Notes: generated by a model from the sequence alone, not told the origin. 17,259 nt of DNA from DATGMB01 sp035293845 (GCA_035293845.1 DATGMB010000232.1:1-17259); one strand, 5' to 3'. Numbered from the stretch's first letter, positions 7,669 to 16,122 are shown. Program-made: numbers and translations.

Positions 7669-7686
7669 GGCCGGGCATGCCCGGCC
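7669..7686. repeat. 18-base perfect palindrome between lon and engB
   Basis: GGCCGGGCA is followed directly by its reverse complement TGCCCGGCC. It matches the 5180-5199 palindrome except for one compensated base pair, giving the family form GGCCGGRCATGYCCGGCC. It contains the ATG at 7677 that an automatic caller may take as the engB start. Confidence 0.6.
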
Positions 7687-8227
7687 CGGACCGAGGTTTG
7701 AAAACCGAATTTGTTGTCAGCGCCGGCCGTCCGGAAATGTTTCCCGGCGACCGGCTGCCGGAAATCGCGTTCTTAGGGAGAAGCAACGTAGGGAAGTCCA
7801 GCCTGATAAACGCCCTGACCGGGGAGAAACGGCTGGCATTCACCAGCAGCACACCGGGCCGCACGCAGACCATCAATTTTTACCGCGTGGAGGGCTCGTA
7901 TTACTTCGTCGATCTGCCGGGTTACGGTTACGCCCGCGTGCCGCCGGCGCACCTGCTGGAATGGAAGAAGCTGATCGATGCGTATTTGGAGAAGAGAGAG
8001 ACTCTAAGACTTTCCTGCCTGATTCTCGATGCCCGCCGCGGATGGATGCCTAAGGACTTGGACCTGAAGCGCTGGCTGGAATATCATGGCAGAAAATACC
8101 TGGTAGTAGCCACTAAGACCGACAAGTTAAATCAATCGGAACAAGAGCGCGGATTTCGCGCCATCCGCCAGGAGGGCGTGGAGCCGCTGCCGTTCTCGGC
8201 CGTAACCGGCCGGGGAGTGAGGGAAAT

Positions 8228-9964
<1,737 letters not shown>

Positions 9965-9992
9965 TTCACGGCAACGACAGCTTGCAACGAAG

Positions 9993-10025
9993 GGCCCGCG
10001 GGGCGATGCCTCCGCGGGCCGTTTT
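9993..10025 (+). terminator. intrinsic terminator after rho
   Basis: GGCCCGCGG (9993-10001) pairs perfectly with CCGCGGGCC (10012-10020). The stem extends inward by GGC/GCC across a one-base bulge to a GAT loop. GTTTT follows directly (10021-10025). It lies 28 bases after the rho stop. No T tract is present on the opposite side, so it serves the plus strand only. Confidence 0.85.
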
Positions 10026-10028
10026 GCA

Positions 10029-10409
10029 TTATGCCGTGCCCTCCGGCATGCGGGCGAGGGCCTCTTTGCAGGCGGCGAGAAGAGGCGATAGAGAGACCTG
10101 CACGATTTCCCAGATCTGCTGCTGGTCGATATCATCGTACTCGTGGCGCAGGGGGTTCCCTATGGCGCGGATGCGGGCCCATGGCTGATCCGGCATCAGC
10201 AGCGGAGCGAGGTCGCCGAGTTTCGACGCCGCCTCGCTGATGCGCATCAAACATCGCTCGGTAGCGTCCGCTGCCTGATGGTTGGCCTGAAAGGCGGCGA
10301 AGTCCATTCCAGCCGTGTAGCTGAAAATCGCCTCGGCGTTTTCGATGATGTCCCGAACACGTCGGGCCGGTTTCTTAGAAGGCAATAGCGCGATCCCTGT
10401 TAATTTCAT
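10029..10409 (-). CDS. hepT: HepT-like HEPN-domain (DUF86) toxin
   Basis: HepT toxins are small helical HEPN RNases neutralised by an adjacent MntA nucleotidyltransferase. This 126-residue protein has the DUF86 pattern, with a conserved N-terminal segment (RVRDIIENAEAIFSY) and the motif region WARIRAIGNPLRHEYDDID. The usual RX4HXY motif appears as G84-N-P-L-R88-H89-E-Y91: His and Tyr are kept, but the Arg expected at position 84 is Gly, and Arg sits at 81 and 88 instead. Tyr91 is the residue AMPylated by MntA in the studied Shewanella pair. ATG 10409 overlaps mntA by 35 bases; TTG at 10385 with AGGGA eight bases upstream gives a more typical start (PSKKPARR). Ribonuclease activity is therefore uncertain. 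Confidence 0.88.
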   Translation of the reverse strand: MKLTGIALLPSKKPARRVRDIIENAEAIFSYTAGMDFAAFQANHQAADATERCLMRISEAASKLGDLAPLLMPDQPWARIRAIGNPLRHEYDDIDQQQIWEIVQVSLSPLLAACKEALARMPEGTA

Positions 10410-10680
10410 CTTGCAATTGCTTCTTGTTAGCGGGCTCCTTCAATACGTCTACCTCGCACCGAAGGAGTTTTCGAAGCCGGCGCTGCAGTTGCTCCAGCCG
10501 GTAGAAGTAATCCCATCCGCCCTCGGAGAAGTTCTCGCCCAGCCGCACAGCGATATCGACATCCTGCGGATAGGGCTCGCCTCGCGCCATTGATCCGAAC
10601 AGCGACATGCTGTGCACTCCCGCGGCGCGGAACTCCGCTTCGTGGGCGCGCAAGATCGCCAGTACGTCCTCGCGGTCCAT
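10375..10680 (-). CDS. mntA: MntA-like minimal nucleotidyltransferase antitoxin
   Basis: A 101-residue minimal nucleotidyltransferase. The polymerase-beta-like signature is present: FGSMARG (residues 28-34) and the catalytic pair Asp40/Asp42 in QDVDIAV, with the third acidic residue Asp78 in CEVDVL. This is the MNT antitoxin family, which in the characterised MntA-HepT system inactivates the toxin by attaching AMP to its active-site tyrosine. It is upstream of and overlaps hepT, the standard order. ATG 10680 is chosen because residues 1-30 then match the family's compact N-terminus; an open frame continues much further upstream but is only antisense to the aminotransferase gene. The Shine-Dalgarno sequence is weak. 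Confidence 0.9.
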   Translation of the reverse strand: MDREDVLAILRAHEAEFRAAGVHSMSLFGSMARGEPYPQDVDIAVRLGENFSEGGWDYFYRLEQLQRRLRKLLRCEVDVLKEPANKKQLQDEINRDRAIAF

Positions 10681-10706
10681 TCTGCACTCATTGTGTCTTA
10701 CCCTGC

Positions 10707-10742
10707 GCAGGCCGGTCAAGACTGGCCTGCCGCCTCCGGCGG
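10707..10742. repeat. tandem hairpins between mntA and the aminotransferase gene
   Basis: GCAGGCCGGT (10707-10716) pairs with ACTGGCCTGC (10721-10730), with one G-T wobble, around CAAG. A second hairpin follows at once, CCGCC (10730-10734)/GGCGG (10738-10742) around TCC. They fill most of the 75-base divergent gap and sit just before TATCAT (10743-10748), a possible -10 for the aminotransferase gene that would give an almost leaderless mRNA. They could be operator, REP-like or terminator-insulator structures; there is no T tract. Confidence 0.45.
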
Positions 10743-10755
10743 TATCATAAACTCC

Positions 10756-11892
10756 ATGCTCACGAGACGTGGATTTGCCGGAAGGCTCGGGATGGCCGCG
10801 GCGGCGGCTCGGCTGATGCCGGAATTCGCCTACGCGCAGCGGGCCGCGGTCAAAGTAACCGGGATGCCGAGCGACATGGTCTGGCTCAATGCCAACGAGA
10901 ATCCGGCGGGCGTGCCGGCGCCGGCGCTGGCCGCCATGCAGAAGGCGCTGCCCGGATCGTGGCGCTACCACTATCAGGAGTTTCCCGACATCTATGCAGC
11001 GATCGCGAAGAGCGTGGATCTCGAATCCGAGTGGATCATCACCGGGTGCGGCTCGAGCGAAGTGCTGCACACCGCCGTCGACGTCTTCACTTCGCCCACT
11101 CGCCCGCTGATCAGCGCCACGCCGGCCTTCGAGTACCCGATCGACATGGCGCGCGCGTTGGGGCGGCCGGTCGCGCTCGTTCCGCTGCTACGGAATCAGA
11201 GGCCGGAGTACGATTACACCGCCGATGTCCACAAGCTCGCGGAAGAAGCGGATAAGGCGAAGGGCGGGCTGATTTATCTCTGCAATCCGAACAATCCGAC
11301 GTCGGCCATCGTGCGGTCGAGCGACATGGACTGGCTGGTGGAAAATCTGCCCGCCAACACGACGCTGCTCGTCGACGAAGCGTACATTCACTTCGCCGAC
11401 AGCCCGCACCTAAAGACCGCGCTGCCCTACGTCAAGCGCGGCCACAACGTCATCGTGGCGCGCACCTTTTCGAAGATTTACGGGATGGCGGGCATGCGCG
11501 TCGGCTTCGCCGCGGCCAGGCCGGAGATTATCCAGCGACTCGAGCCGCTGCGGATGAACGTGATCTCAACCGTCAGCGCGCACGGCGTGGTGGCGGCCCT
11601 GGCCGATAATGACCGCATCGTGAGCGAGCGCCGGGCGGCGCTCTCCGCCACCCGCACACAGTTGTGCGGCTGGCTGCGCGACCGCGGCGTGAAGTACATC
11701 GAGCCGCAAGCCAACTTCATCATGATCGACTGCGGGCGCAACGCCCGCGAATTCATCACGACGATGCCGAAGCTCGGCGTCGCCCCCGGCCGCCCGTTTC
11801 CGCCGCTCGACAATATGCTGCGTGTGACGATCGGCACGGATGCGGAGATGACCAAGTTCCGCGACGTGTTTTGGAAAGTGTACAAGGGCTAG
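10756..11892 (+). CDS. Tat-exported HisC-like PLP-dependent aminotransferase
   Basis: A 378-residue class I/II fold aminotransferase close to histidinol-phosphate aminotransferases. Visible motifs are LNANENP (44-50), CNPNNPT (176-182), VDEAY (206-210), the PLP-binding lysine Lys240 in ARTFSKIYG, GMRVGFA (246-252) and the substrate-carboxylate arginine Arg356 in LRVTIG. Unlike biosynthetic HisC, it starts with MLTRRGFAGRLGM followed by an alanine-rich hydrophobic stretch and AYAQ, a twin-arginine signal with a likely cleavage site after residue 27. It is therefore probably folded with PLP in the cytoplasm and exported. ATG 10756 is chosen because it gives this signal; no his genes are nearby, so the true substrate is unknown. 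HisC activity is only one possibility. Confidence 0.9.
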   Translation: MLTRRGFAGRLGMAAAAARLMPEFAYAQRAAVKVTGMPSDMVWLNANENPAGVPAPALAAMQKALPGSWRYHYQEFPDIYAAIAKSVDLESEWIITGCGSSEVLHTAVDVFTSPTRPLISATPAFEYPIDMARALGRPVALVPLLRNQRPEYDYTADVHKLAEEADKAKGGLIYLCNPNNPTSAIVRSSDMDWLVENLPANTTLLVDEAYIHFADSPHLKTALPYVKRGHNVIVARTFSKIYGMAGMRVGFAAARPEIIQRLEPLRMNVISTVSAHGVVAALADNDRIVSERRAALSATRTQLCGWLRDRGVKYIEPQANFIMIDCGRNAREFITTMPKLGVAPGRPFPPLDNMLRVTIGTDAEMTKFRDVFWKVYKG

Positions 11893-12043
11893 GAAAGCAC
11901 CTTTGGTGATACCGTACCAGTACTAATTCCGGGCAACGGGCGCATCCACTGATCCCGCAGCGTGGCATCATATTTCTGCGGCCCCGCGGTACCAGTTCCC
12001 GCTCTCTCTGCTCATGGCCATGCTCAACGGAGGAGGGGCCGCA

Positions 12044-12685
12044 TTACTGGTTCTGCTTGTCCTTGTCGTCCTGTTTCTTTTCCCCGGGACGGTAGAGCGT
12101 CGGGGCCTTCGGCTTGTTGGCCTGGTCCGCTTCGGCCTTGGCATCCGCCTCTTTTTCCGCAACTGTTTTGGTGGCTTCGATTTCCCGTTTTTCCCTCGCC
12201 TCTCGCGCGACGGCATCACGCGCCCGCTCGCCCAAATCGCCGTCGGCCGCCTCCAGGCTGTCCTGGGTGGTTTCGATGGCCGTCTGCAGCACGAACTCGT
12301 AGCGTTCGAGGTCCTTGGGATTACTGTCCCGGATCTTGCGCAGCGCGGGCAGCGTTTCGCGCTCCATGTTGGAGACGACGCGCATGCCGCGGCTCATCTC
12401 GCCCTTTTTCGCGAGCGCCTGATCGGCGACGTCGTCGAGGGCGTCGAGAATGCGGGCATAGTCCTCGAGCGCGTCGTGGATGAACACCGAGCGTCCCGGC
12501 TTGTCCTTGGCAAGCATGTTCTTCACCAGGTCCACCCGGTTCCGCGCAAAGCGCGCGTACAATTCCAGACGGGCGTTGGGCTCCTGCGCCTCGCGGATCT
12601 GCTCCACTTCATCGGAGGTCAGGAAGTCGCGCTGCTGCGCCGCGAGCGGCGCCGCGGCGATGAGACACCAGAGCAGGGTCTTCAT
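12044..12685 (-). CDS. secreted helical protein of unknown function (third gene of TPR operon)
   Basis: I do not recognise a family. The 213 residues begin with a Sec signal peptide (MKTLLWCLIAAAPLAA, cleavage before QQ). A mature, predicted all-helical region contains QEPNARLELYARFARN near residue 34 and NMERETLPALRKIRDSNPKDLERYEF at about 105-131. From about residue 155 it becomes a highly charged Lys/Glu/Ala/Asp tail with no hydrophobic segment, ending KKQDDKDKQNQ. It shares the EPN...R opening and the general helical pattern with the preceding gene product, so the two may be distant paralogues. Its ATG overlaps the upstream stop by four bases (12682-12685), so translation is probably coupled. 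Confidence 0.8.
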   Translation of the reverse strand: MKTLLWCLIAAAPLAAQQRDFLTSDEVEQIREAQEPNARLELYARFARNRVDLVKNMLAKDKPGRSVFIHDALEDYARILDALDDVADQALAKKGEMSRGMRVVSNMERETLPALRKIRDSNPKDLERYEFVLQTAIETTQDSLEAADGDLGERARDAVAREAREKREIEATKTVAEKEADAKAEADQANKPKAPTLYRPGEKKQDDKDKQNQ

Positions 12686-13143
12686 TTGCGTTTGCCCTCC
12701 ATCAAGCCCAGCAGGATCTGGTCATGCACCTGCTGGATGTCGGCCTTTACGGGATCGAGCACCGGCCGGTCCTCGAAGTTCATCTGCTGCTGAAAGTCTT
12801 CCATGCGGCGCAGCAGGTCGCGGGTCTCGATTTCCGCCCGCTTGAAATATTTCGGGCTGCGGCGGGGATCCTTCCCGGTATCCCGCAGCGACGCCGAGGC
12901 GAGGTTCACCGATTCCTGGATCTCTTTGGCGCTGGCTGCGACCTGCGCGCTATCGCCCTTCTCGTAAGCGCCGCGGAGCGTCTGGTAAGCGATCTCGGCA
13001 TTGTCGAGCGCCAGCTTCGAGCGCTTCTCCAGATTCGGCTCGGCGAGCGCGGCTTTCAGGCCCGGGGCCGGCGTTTGCGCGGCCAGCGAGAGCGCGGCGG
13101 CGAGCGGAATTGCAATTCGCGCCAAGAGCGGGGTGGCCGTCAT
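12682..13143 (-). CDS. secreted helical protein of unknown function (second gene of TPR operon)
   Basis: A 153-residue protein without a recognised family. Residues 1-26 (MTATPLLARIAIPLAAALSLAAQTPA) look like a Sec signal peptide. The mature part is predicted helical and begins with AEPNLEKRSKLALDNAE; a basic, Arg/Glu-rich segment lies at 95-118 and it ends in EGKRK. The start is the ATG whose A is shared with the TGA of the TPR gene (TGATG at 13141-13145); the frame extends further upstream, but that part only shadows the TPR gene. Gene order TPR, this protein, then its possible paralogue suggests one periplasmic assembly, but the function is unknown. Confidence 0.82.
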   Translation of the reverse strand: MTATPLLARIAIPLAAALSLAAQTPAPGLKAALAEPNLEKRSKLALDNAEIAYQTLRGAYEKGDSAQVAASAKEIQESVNLASASLRDTGKDPRRSPKYFKRAEIETRDLLRRMEDFQQQMNFEDRPVLDPVKADIQQVHDQILLGLMEGKRK

Positions 13144-14354
13144 CAGTGTCTCTCCAGTTCCCGCTGCAGAATCCGGGCGCGCTGCCGCGCCTGGAATTCC
13201 TGATCCGGGAGTTTTCCCTGGCTCATCGAGAGAAACTGGCGGTAGGCCTCCAGAGCGGGCTTTACCTGCCGCAGCTTGTCCAGAATGATCGCCCGGAAGA
13301 ACCAAACGCCGGGCGTATTTTCGCCTAACTGGCGGGCCCGGTCGAAGGCTGCGAGCGCCTGCGGATATGCCTCGGTCATGTAGAGCATGTCGCCAGTTTC
13401 CGTCCACGCGCGCGGGTCTTCCGGCTTGAGCCGGGTGGCCTGCTCGAATTGGACGGCTGCCGCGGCGAATTGTTTCCGGTCGCGCAGGGCCCGGCCGTAC
13501 ATCATGCGCAGGTCGTAGTTGGCCGGCTCGGCGGCTACGGCCTGCTGGAGCAGGGGAATCGCCTTTTCCAGACTGCCGGTGAAAACGTATGCGGCGGCCA
13601 GCGGGACGCGATTCTGCTCGTTCTGCTCCTTTGCGTACGCCGCCTCCAGGCGCGGCAGCGCATCGGCATACTGTTTCGTGTCCAGCATCATGCGCCCGAG
13701 ATGCTCCTGGATGGCCGCATTTTCCGGGAATTGGCGGTAGATTGCGGCGGCCTCCGCGGTCTGCTGCCGCTGCTCGTATAGCTCGGCCAACTCCAGCAGA
13801 CCTTTGCGATACTGCGGGTCGAGCCGGGCCGCGTTCTGAAAATGGGGCGCGGCGTCATCGAGCTTGCCCTGGCGCGCCAGCGCGTGCGCCAGCCCGGATT
13901 CCGATGCCGCGGATTTGGGATCGAGCTCGAGCGCGCGGCGGTAGCTGGCTTCGGCCTCGGCGAGCGCGCCGGTCTGGTACTGCGCCGCGGCCAGCGAGTA
14001 GCGCGGCAGGAATTCCTCCGGCTTTTGTTCTGCCGCCTGCGCCAGCAGCGGCAGCGCTTCAGCCGGCTCGCTCTCCCGCATCAGCAGGATACCCGCGTTC
14101 AATTCGGCTTCGTACAGGCCCGGCTTCAGCTCGAGCACTTTGCGATATTCGGCGATGCCTTCGCGGTTGCGGTGCAGCATGCCGTACGCCTGCGCCAGGT
14201 TGAAGTGGGCGTAATAATCCTTGGGATCGGCCGCCACCGCTTTGGCGAAGTCCTCGGCCGCGGCTTCGAACCGCCGCTCCTCCATGGCCTTCATCCCTTC
14301 CGCGCTGTAGCCGGTGGCCTGGAGCAGCAGAAACGCGGCGGCGCAAACCCACAT
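13143..14354 (-). CDS. secreted tetratricopeptide repeat protein
   Basis: A 403-residue protein made almost wholly of TPR repeats (about ten), after a short hydrophobic N-terminus (MWVCAAAFLLLQATGYSAEG) that is probably a signal peptide. The repeats are easy to see: units such as AEDFAKAVAADPKDYYAHFNLAQAYG, AEASYRRALELDPKSAASESGLAHALARQG and AVQFEQATRLKPEDPRAW, each about 34 residues with the W/L-G-A-Y-F-A-P pattern. TPRs form protein-binding solenoids, so it is likely a periplasmic scaffold. It is the first gene of a tightly coupled three-gene minus-strand operon. A TAAAAT box on the minus strand (14361-14366) could serve as the -10 but lies very close to the ATG, and no -35 is clear. Confidence 0.93.
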   Translation of the reverse strand: MWVCAAAFLLLQATGYSAEGMKAMEERRFEAAAEDFAKAVAADPKDYYAHFNLAQAYGMLHRNREGIAEYRKVLELKPGLYEAELNAGILLMRESEPAEALPLLAQAAEQKPEEFLPRYSLAAAQYQTGALAEAEASYRRALELDPKSAASESGLAHALARQGKLDDAAPHFQNAARLDPQYRKGLLELAELYEQRQQTAEAAAIYRQFPENAAIQEHLGRMMLDTKQYADALPRLEAAYAKEQNEQNRVPLAAAYVFTGSLEKAIPLLQQAVAAEPANYDLRMMYGRALRDRKQFAAAAVQFEQATRLKPEDPRAWTETGDMLYMTEAYPQALAAFDRARQLGENTPGVWFFRAIILDKLRQVKPALEAYRQFLSMSQGKLPDQEFQARQRARILQRELERH

Positions 14355-14458
14355 ATCTCAATTTTATGCCGGACGGTAGCGGCGCGCGACGGGTGCACGC
14401 GCGGTAAACACACGGACGCTCACGCCGGGCGCCTCGACGGGCCGCCCTGGCGTGCCGC

Positions 14459-15025
14459 CTACTTGCGGCCCGGTTGTTTCGACGCCGCGTCGGGCGCTTC
14501 GAGCAGCGGGTCGGGCGCGGGAGCGCTGAGCAGGTCGGGCGTTTCGGCGCCGAACGAAAGCGGGATATCGACGATTGCGGCGTGCTGCTGGCCATCGGTC
14601 AGCTTGAGCTTATAGTGCGCCGGCGGGGCATCGAAAACGATATTGCCCTGTACGAAATCGGCCGGCTTGGCGCTCCGGAGATAGCCTATCCATTGCGGCA
14701 CGCCCTCGCCATCGCTGAGCTCCTGATAGACGTGGCCTTTATCGTCTTCGATCGTGAAATTCGGGACGATGGCGTCGCTCGACCCGCCGTTCACCGCGCT
14801 CAGGCGGATCAGGAAAAAACGGTTCTGCGGCAGCCGGGCATCGACGCCGTCGCCGAAATGGGTCACCCATTGGGTCTCGAACACCGTATAGGTCAAATGC
14901 CCGACAGGCGCCCTCTCGCCCAAGCCGTACGTCGACATCGGGGGAGCGGCCGGCTGCGAGGAGCAGCCTACGAGCCAAACCGCCACGGCTACCGGGATCC
15001 AGGCAGAACCACGCGAAACGCGCAT
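14459..15025 (-). CDS. putative lipoprotein with DUF4352-like domain
   Basis: A 188-residue protein with a lipoprotein signal: a basic start, a hydrophobic stretch and the lipobox LVGC, giving Cys21 as the lipidated residue followed by SSQPAAPP. The mature domain (about 35-160) has the beta-sandwich pattern seen in DUF4352-type proteins: GLGERAPVGHLTYTVFETQ, then NRFFLIRLSAVNGGSSDAIVPNFTIEDDKG and a later LKLTDG. The C-terminal ~30 residues are Pro/Ala/Asp-rich and probably disordered. The fold assignment is by resemblance and only moderate. The gene is separated by 104 bases from the TPR operon and by 171 bases from the next gene upstream, and the latter gap contains two operator-like palindromes and a TTGACA on the minus strand. 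Confidence 0.82.
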   Translation of the reverse strand: MRVSRGSAWIPVAVAVWLVGCSSQPAAPPMSTYGLGERAPVGHLTYTVFETQWVTHFGDGVDARLPQNRFFLIRLSAVNGGSSDAIVPNFTIEDDKGHVYQELSDGEGVPQWIGYLRSAKPADFVQGNIVFDAPPAHYKLKLTDGQQHAAIVDIPLSFGAETPDLLSAPAPDPLLEAPDAASKQPGRK

Positions 15026-15057
15026 AAGAAGCTATTTTCCTTATGGCGCGGGAAATG

Positions 15058-15063
15058 TGTCAA
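15058..15063 (-). promoter_or_regulatory. possible -35 box upstream of the lipoprotein gene
   Basis: On the minus strand this reads TTGACA, a perfect sigma70 -35. The only -10-like match is GAAAAT (15034-15039) after an 18-base spacer, which would put the transcription start within a few bases of the ATG and leave the AAGGA before it untranscribed. The promoter is therefore tentative. It lies 19 bases on the gene side of the nearer palindrome. Confidence 0.3.
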
Positions 15064-15082
15064 TGGGTACGGTACGGGGCCT

Positions 15083-15098
15083 TGGACCAAAATGGTCC
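15083..15098. promoter_or_regulatory. operator-like palindrome, copy 1
   Basis: TGGACCAAAATGGTCC contains the inverted repeat GGACCA/TGGTCC around an AAA centre. An identical 16-mer lies 64 bases away at 15147-15162. The form (6-base arms, A/T centre) is that of a site for a dimeric regulator; it recalls Rrf2-type sites, but I cannot assign the regulator. Confidence 0.55.
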
Positions 15099-15146
15099 GG
15101 GTCTCTCCCGTAAGTTATTGGATCAAAAAGGGCGCAAACGGCGCGC

Positions 15147-15162
15147 TGGACCAAAATGGTCC
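15147..15162. promoter_or_regulatory. operator-like palindrome, copy 2
   Basis: Identical to the 16-mer at 15083-15098. The 64-base spacing is close to six helical turns, so both copies would face the same side of the DNA. The pair is flanked by the direct repeat ACGGTACG (15069-15076 and 15168-15175). Both copies lie upstream of the lipoprotein gene and downstream of the Spy-like gene. Confidence 0.55.
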
Positions 15163-15196
15163 AAAGGACGGTACGTGGGCAGGATCAACGGCGGCT

Positions 15197-15574
15197 CTAC
15201 CTCCGGCCGCCCTCCTGGAGCATCTTCTCGAAACGCGCGCGCTGGTCGGCGGTCAGCAACTGCTCGACGCGCTGTTTGCTGTCGCTGAGGACGGTGTGGT
15301 AGTACTGCCAAAAATCGCTGAGAACGCTGCGGATCTGGTCCGATTGCGCCTCGGTCAGGTTCAACTCCCGCTGCATGTGCTCGAAGTTCAGGGCCTTGCC
15401 CGCGGCTTCTTCGAACGTCGGCGGGCGATAGCGATTGTGCACCCGAAAATCCATCAGCAGCGCGCCCGAAGCAGCGCCGGACAGAAACACCAGGGCGAGG
15501 ACCACCGCGAACGCGAGTTTCGGATTCCAGGCGCGGCCCGTGGCCGGCCGTTCCAACACGCTAGCGCTCTTCAT
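15197..15574 (-). CDS. membrane-anchored Spy/CpxP-like periplasmic protein
   Basis: A 125-residue protein with one membrane segment at about 19-41 (LAFAVVLALVFLSGAASGALL) and a periplasmic helical domain. The domain carries LNLTEAQSDQI (71-81) and LLTADQRARFEKML (106-119), the paired LTxxQ-type motifs of the Spy/CpxP/ZraP/CnrX superfamily of periplasmic chaperones and metal sensors. It ends EGGRR. The ATG overlaps the anti-sigma gene by 14 bases, so the two are translated together. Its place in an ECF sigma/anti-sigma operon recalls CnrX of the CnrYXH nickel-cobalt sensor, where the anchored Spy-like protein is the sensor. No His/Cys-rich metal site is obvious. The superfamily call rests on short motifs. 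Confidence 0.82.
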   Translation of the reverse strand: MKSASVLERPATGRAWNPKLAFAVVLALVFLSGAASGALLMDFRVHNRYRPPTFEEAAGKALNFEHMQRELNLTEAQSDQIRSVLSDFWQYYHTVLSDSKQRVEQLLTADQRARFEKMLQEGGRR

Positions 15575-16028
15575 ATGCCGTCAACGTCACCAGCATGTTA
15601 TCCGGCGCGGGCGCCGATTCAAAAGCCGGGGATTCCTGCTGCGCCATGACCGCTTCCGGCCACGGGCTCGCCGGGGACTCGACCTCGTGCGTCACAAGAT
15701 ACGTGCCCAGGACCGCCAGCATCATCAACGAAGCGAACGCCACGCGGCGCGCAAAGGCAAAATCGAGCGAGAACAACCCGGCGAACGACGGCGCCGGCTG
15801 CTCCTGCGCTTCTACGCAGGCAACGACGCCCGCGTAGAAGCCGGGGGACGCTTCCAGCGTTTCTTCCGCCTGGAGCGCTCCAAATAATTGCGAGACATCC
15901 TGCATGCTGCGGACCTCATCGCGGCAAGCCTTGCAGGTGCTCAGGTGCGCCTCGATGTCTCTCGTTACCTCCGGCTCCAGCGTGCCGGACAGGTAGTCTT
16001 CGAGGCTGTCCATGACTACCGCATGCAT
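15561..16028 (-). CDS. zinc-binding membrane anti-sigma factor
   Basis: A 155-residue putative anti-sigma factor. The N-terminal domain has the ZAS/zf-HC2 motif His28-x3-Cys32-x2-Cys35 (AHLSTCKACRDEV), which in this family binds the sigma factor in the cytoplasm. A single membrane segment follows at about 94-114 (RVAFASLMMLAVLGTYLV), then a ~40-residue periplasmic tail rich in Pro, Glu and Ala. The ATG is preceded by AAGGGAAG at suitable distance. It lies 94 bases downstream of the ECF sigma gene and overlaps the Spy-like gene, so the three form one functional unit. Release could be by intramembrane proteolysis or conformational change; the sequence does not tell which. Confidence 0.9.
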   Translation of the reverse strand: MHAVVMDSLEDYLSGTLEPEVTRDIEAHLSTCKACRDEVRSMQDVSQLFGALQAEETLEASPGFYAGVVACVEAQEQPAPSFAGLFSLDFAFARRVAFASLMMLAVLGTYLVTHEVESPASPWPEAVMAQQESPAFESAPAPDNMLVTLTAYEER

Positions 16029-16122
16029 ATGTTTCTTCCCTTACAGACGTAAATTAACACGCCCCTGACCCTACCCCACTGGCGGATCTGCGCCCGCCTT
16101 CGGAGTGTCCTACTACCGGGGC

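Noticed and set aside
10681..11070. Upstream extension of the mntA frame to 11070
   Set aside because: It runs antisense through the start of the aminotransferase gene and the divergent hairpins; MNT proteins normally begin as at 10680.
11914..11996. GTACCAGT direct repeat (11914-11921 and 11989-11996) in the gap between the aminotransferase gene and the TPR operon
   Set aside because: Only eight bases, no flanking similarity or symmetry that would suggest a mobile element; a 151-base convergent gap with no clear terminator on either strand.
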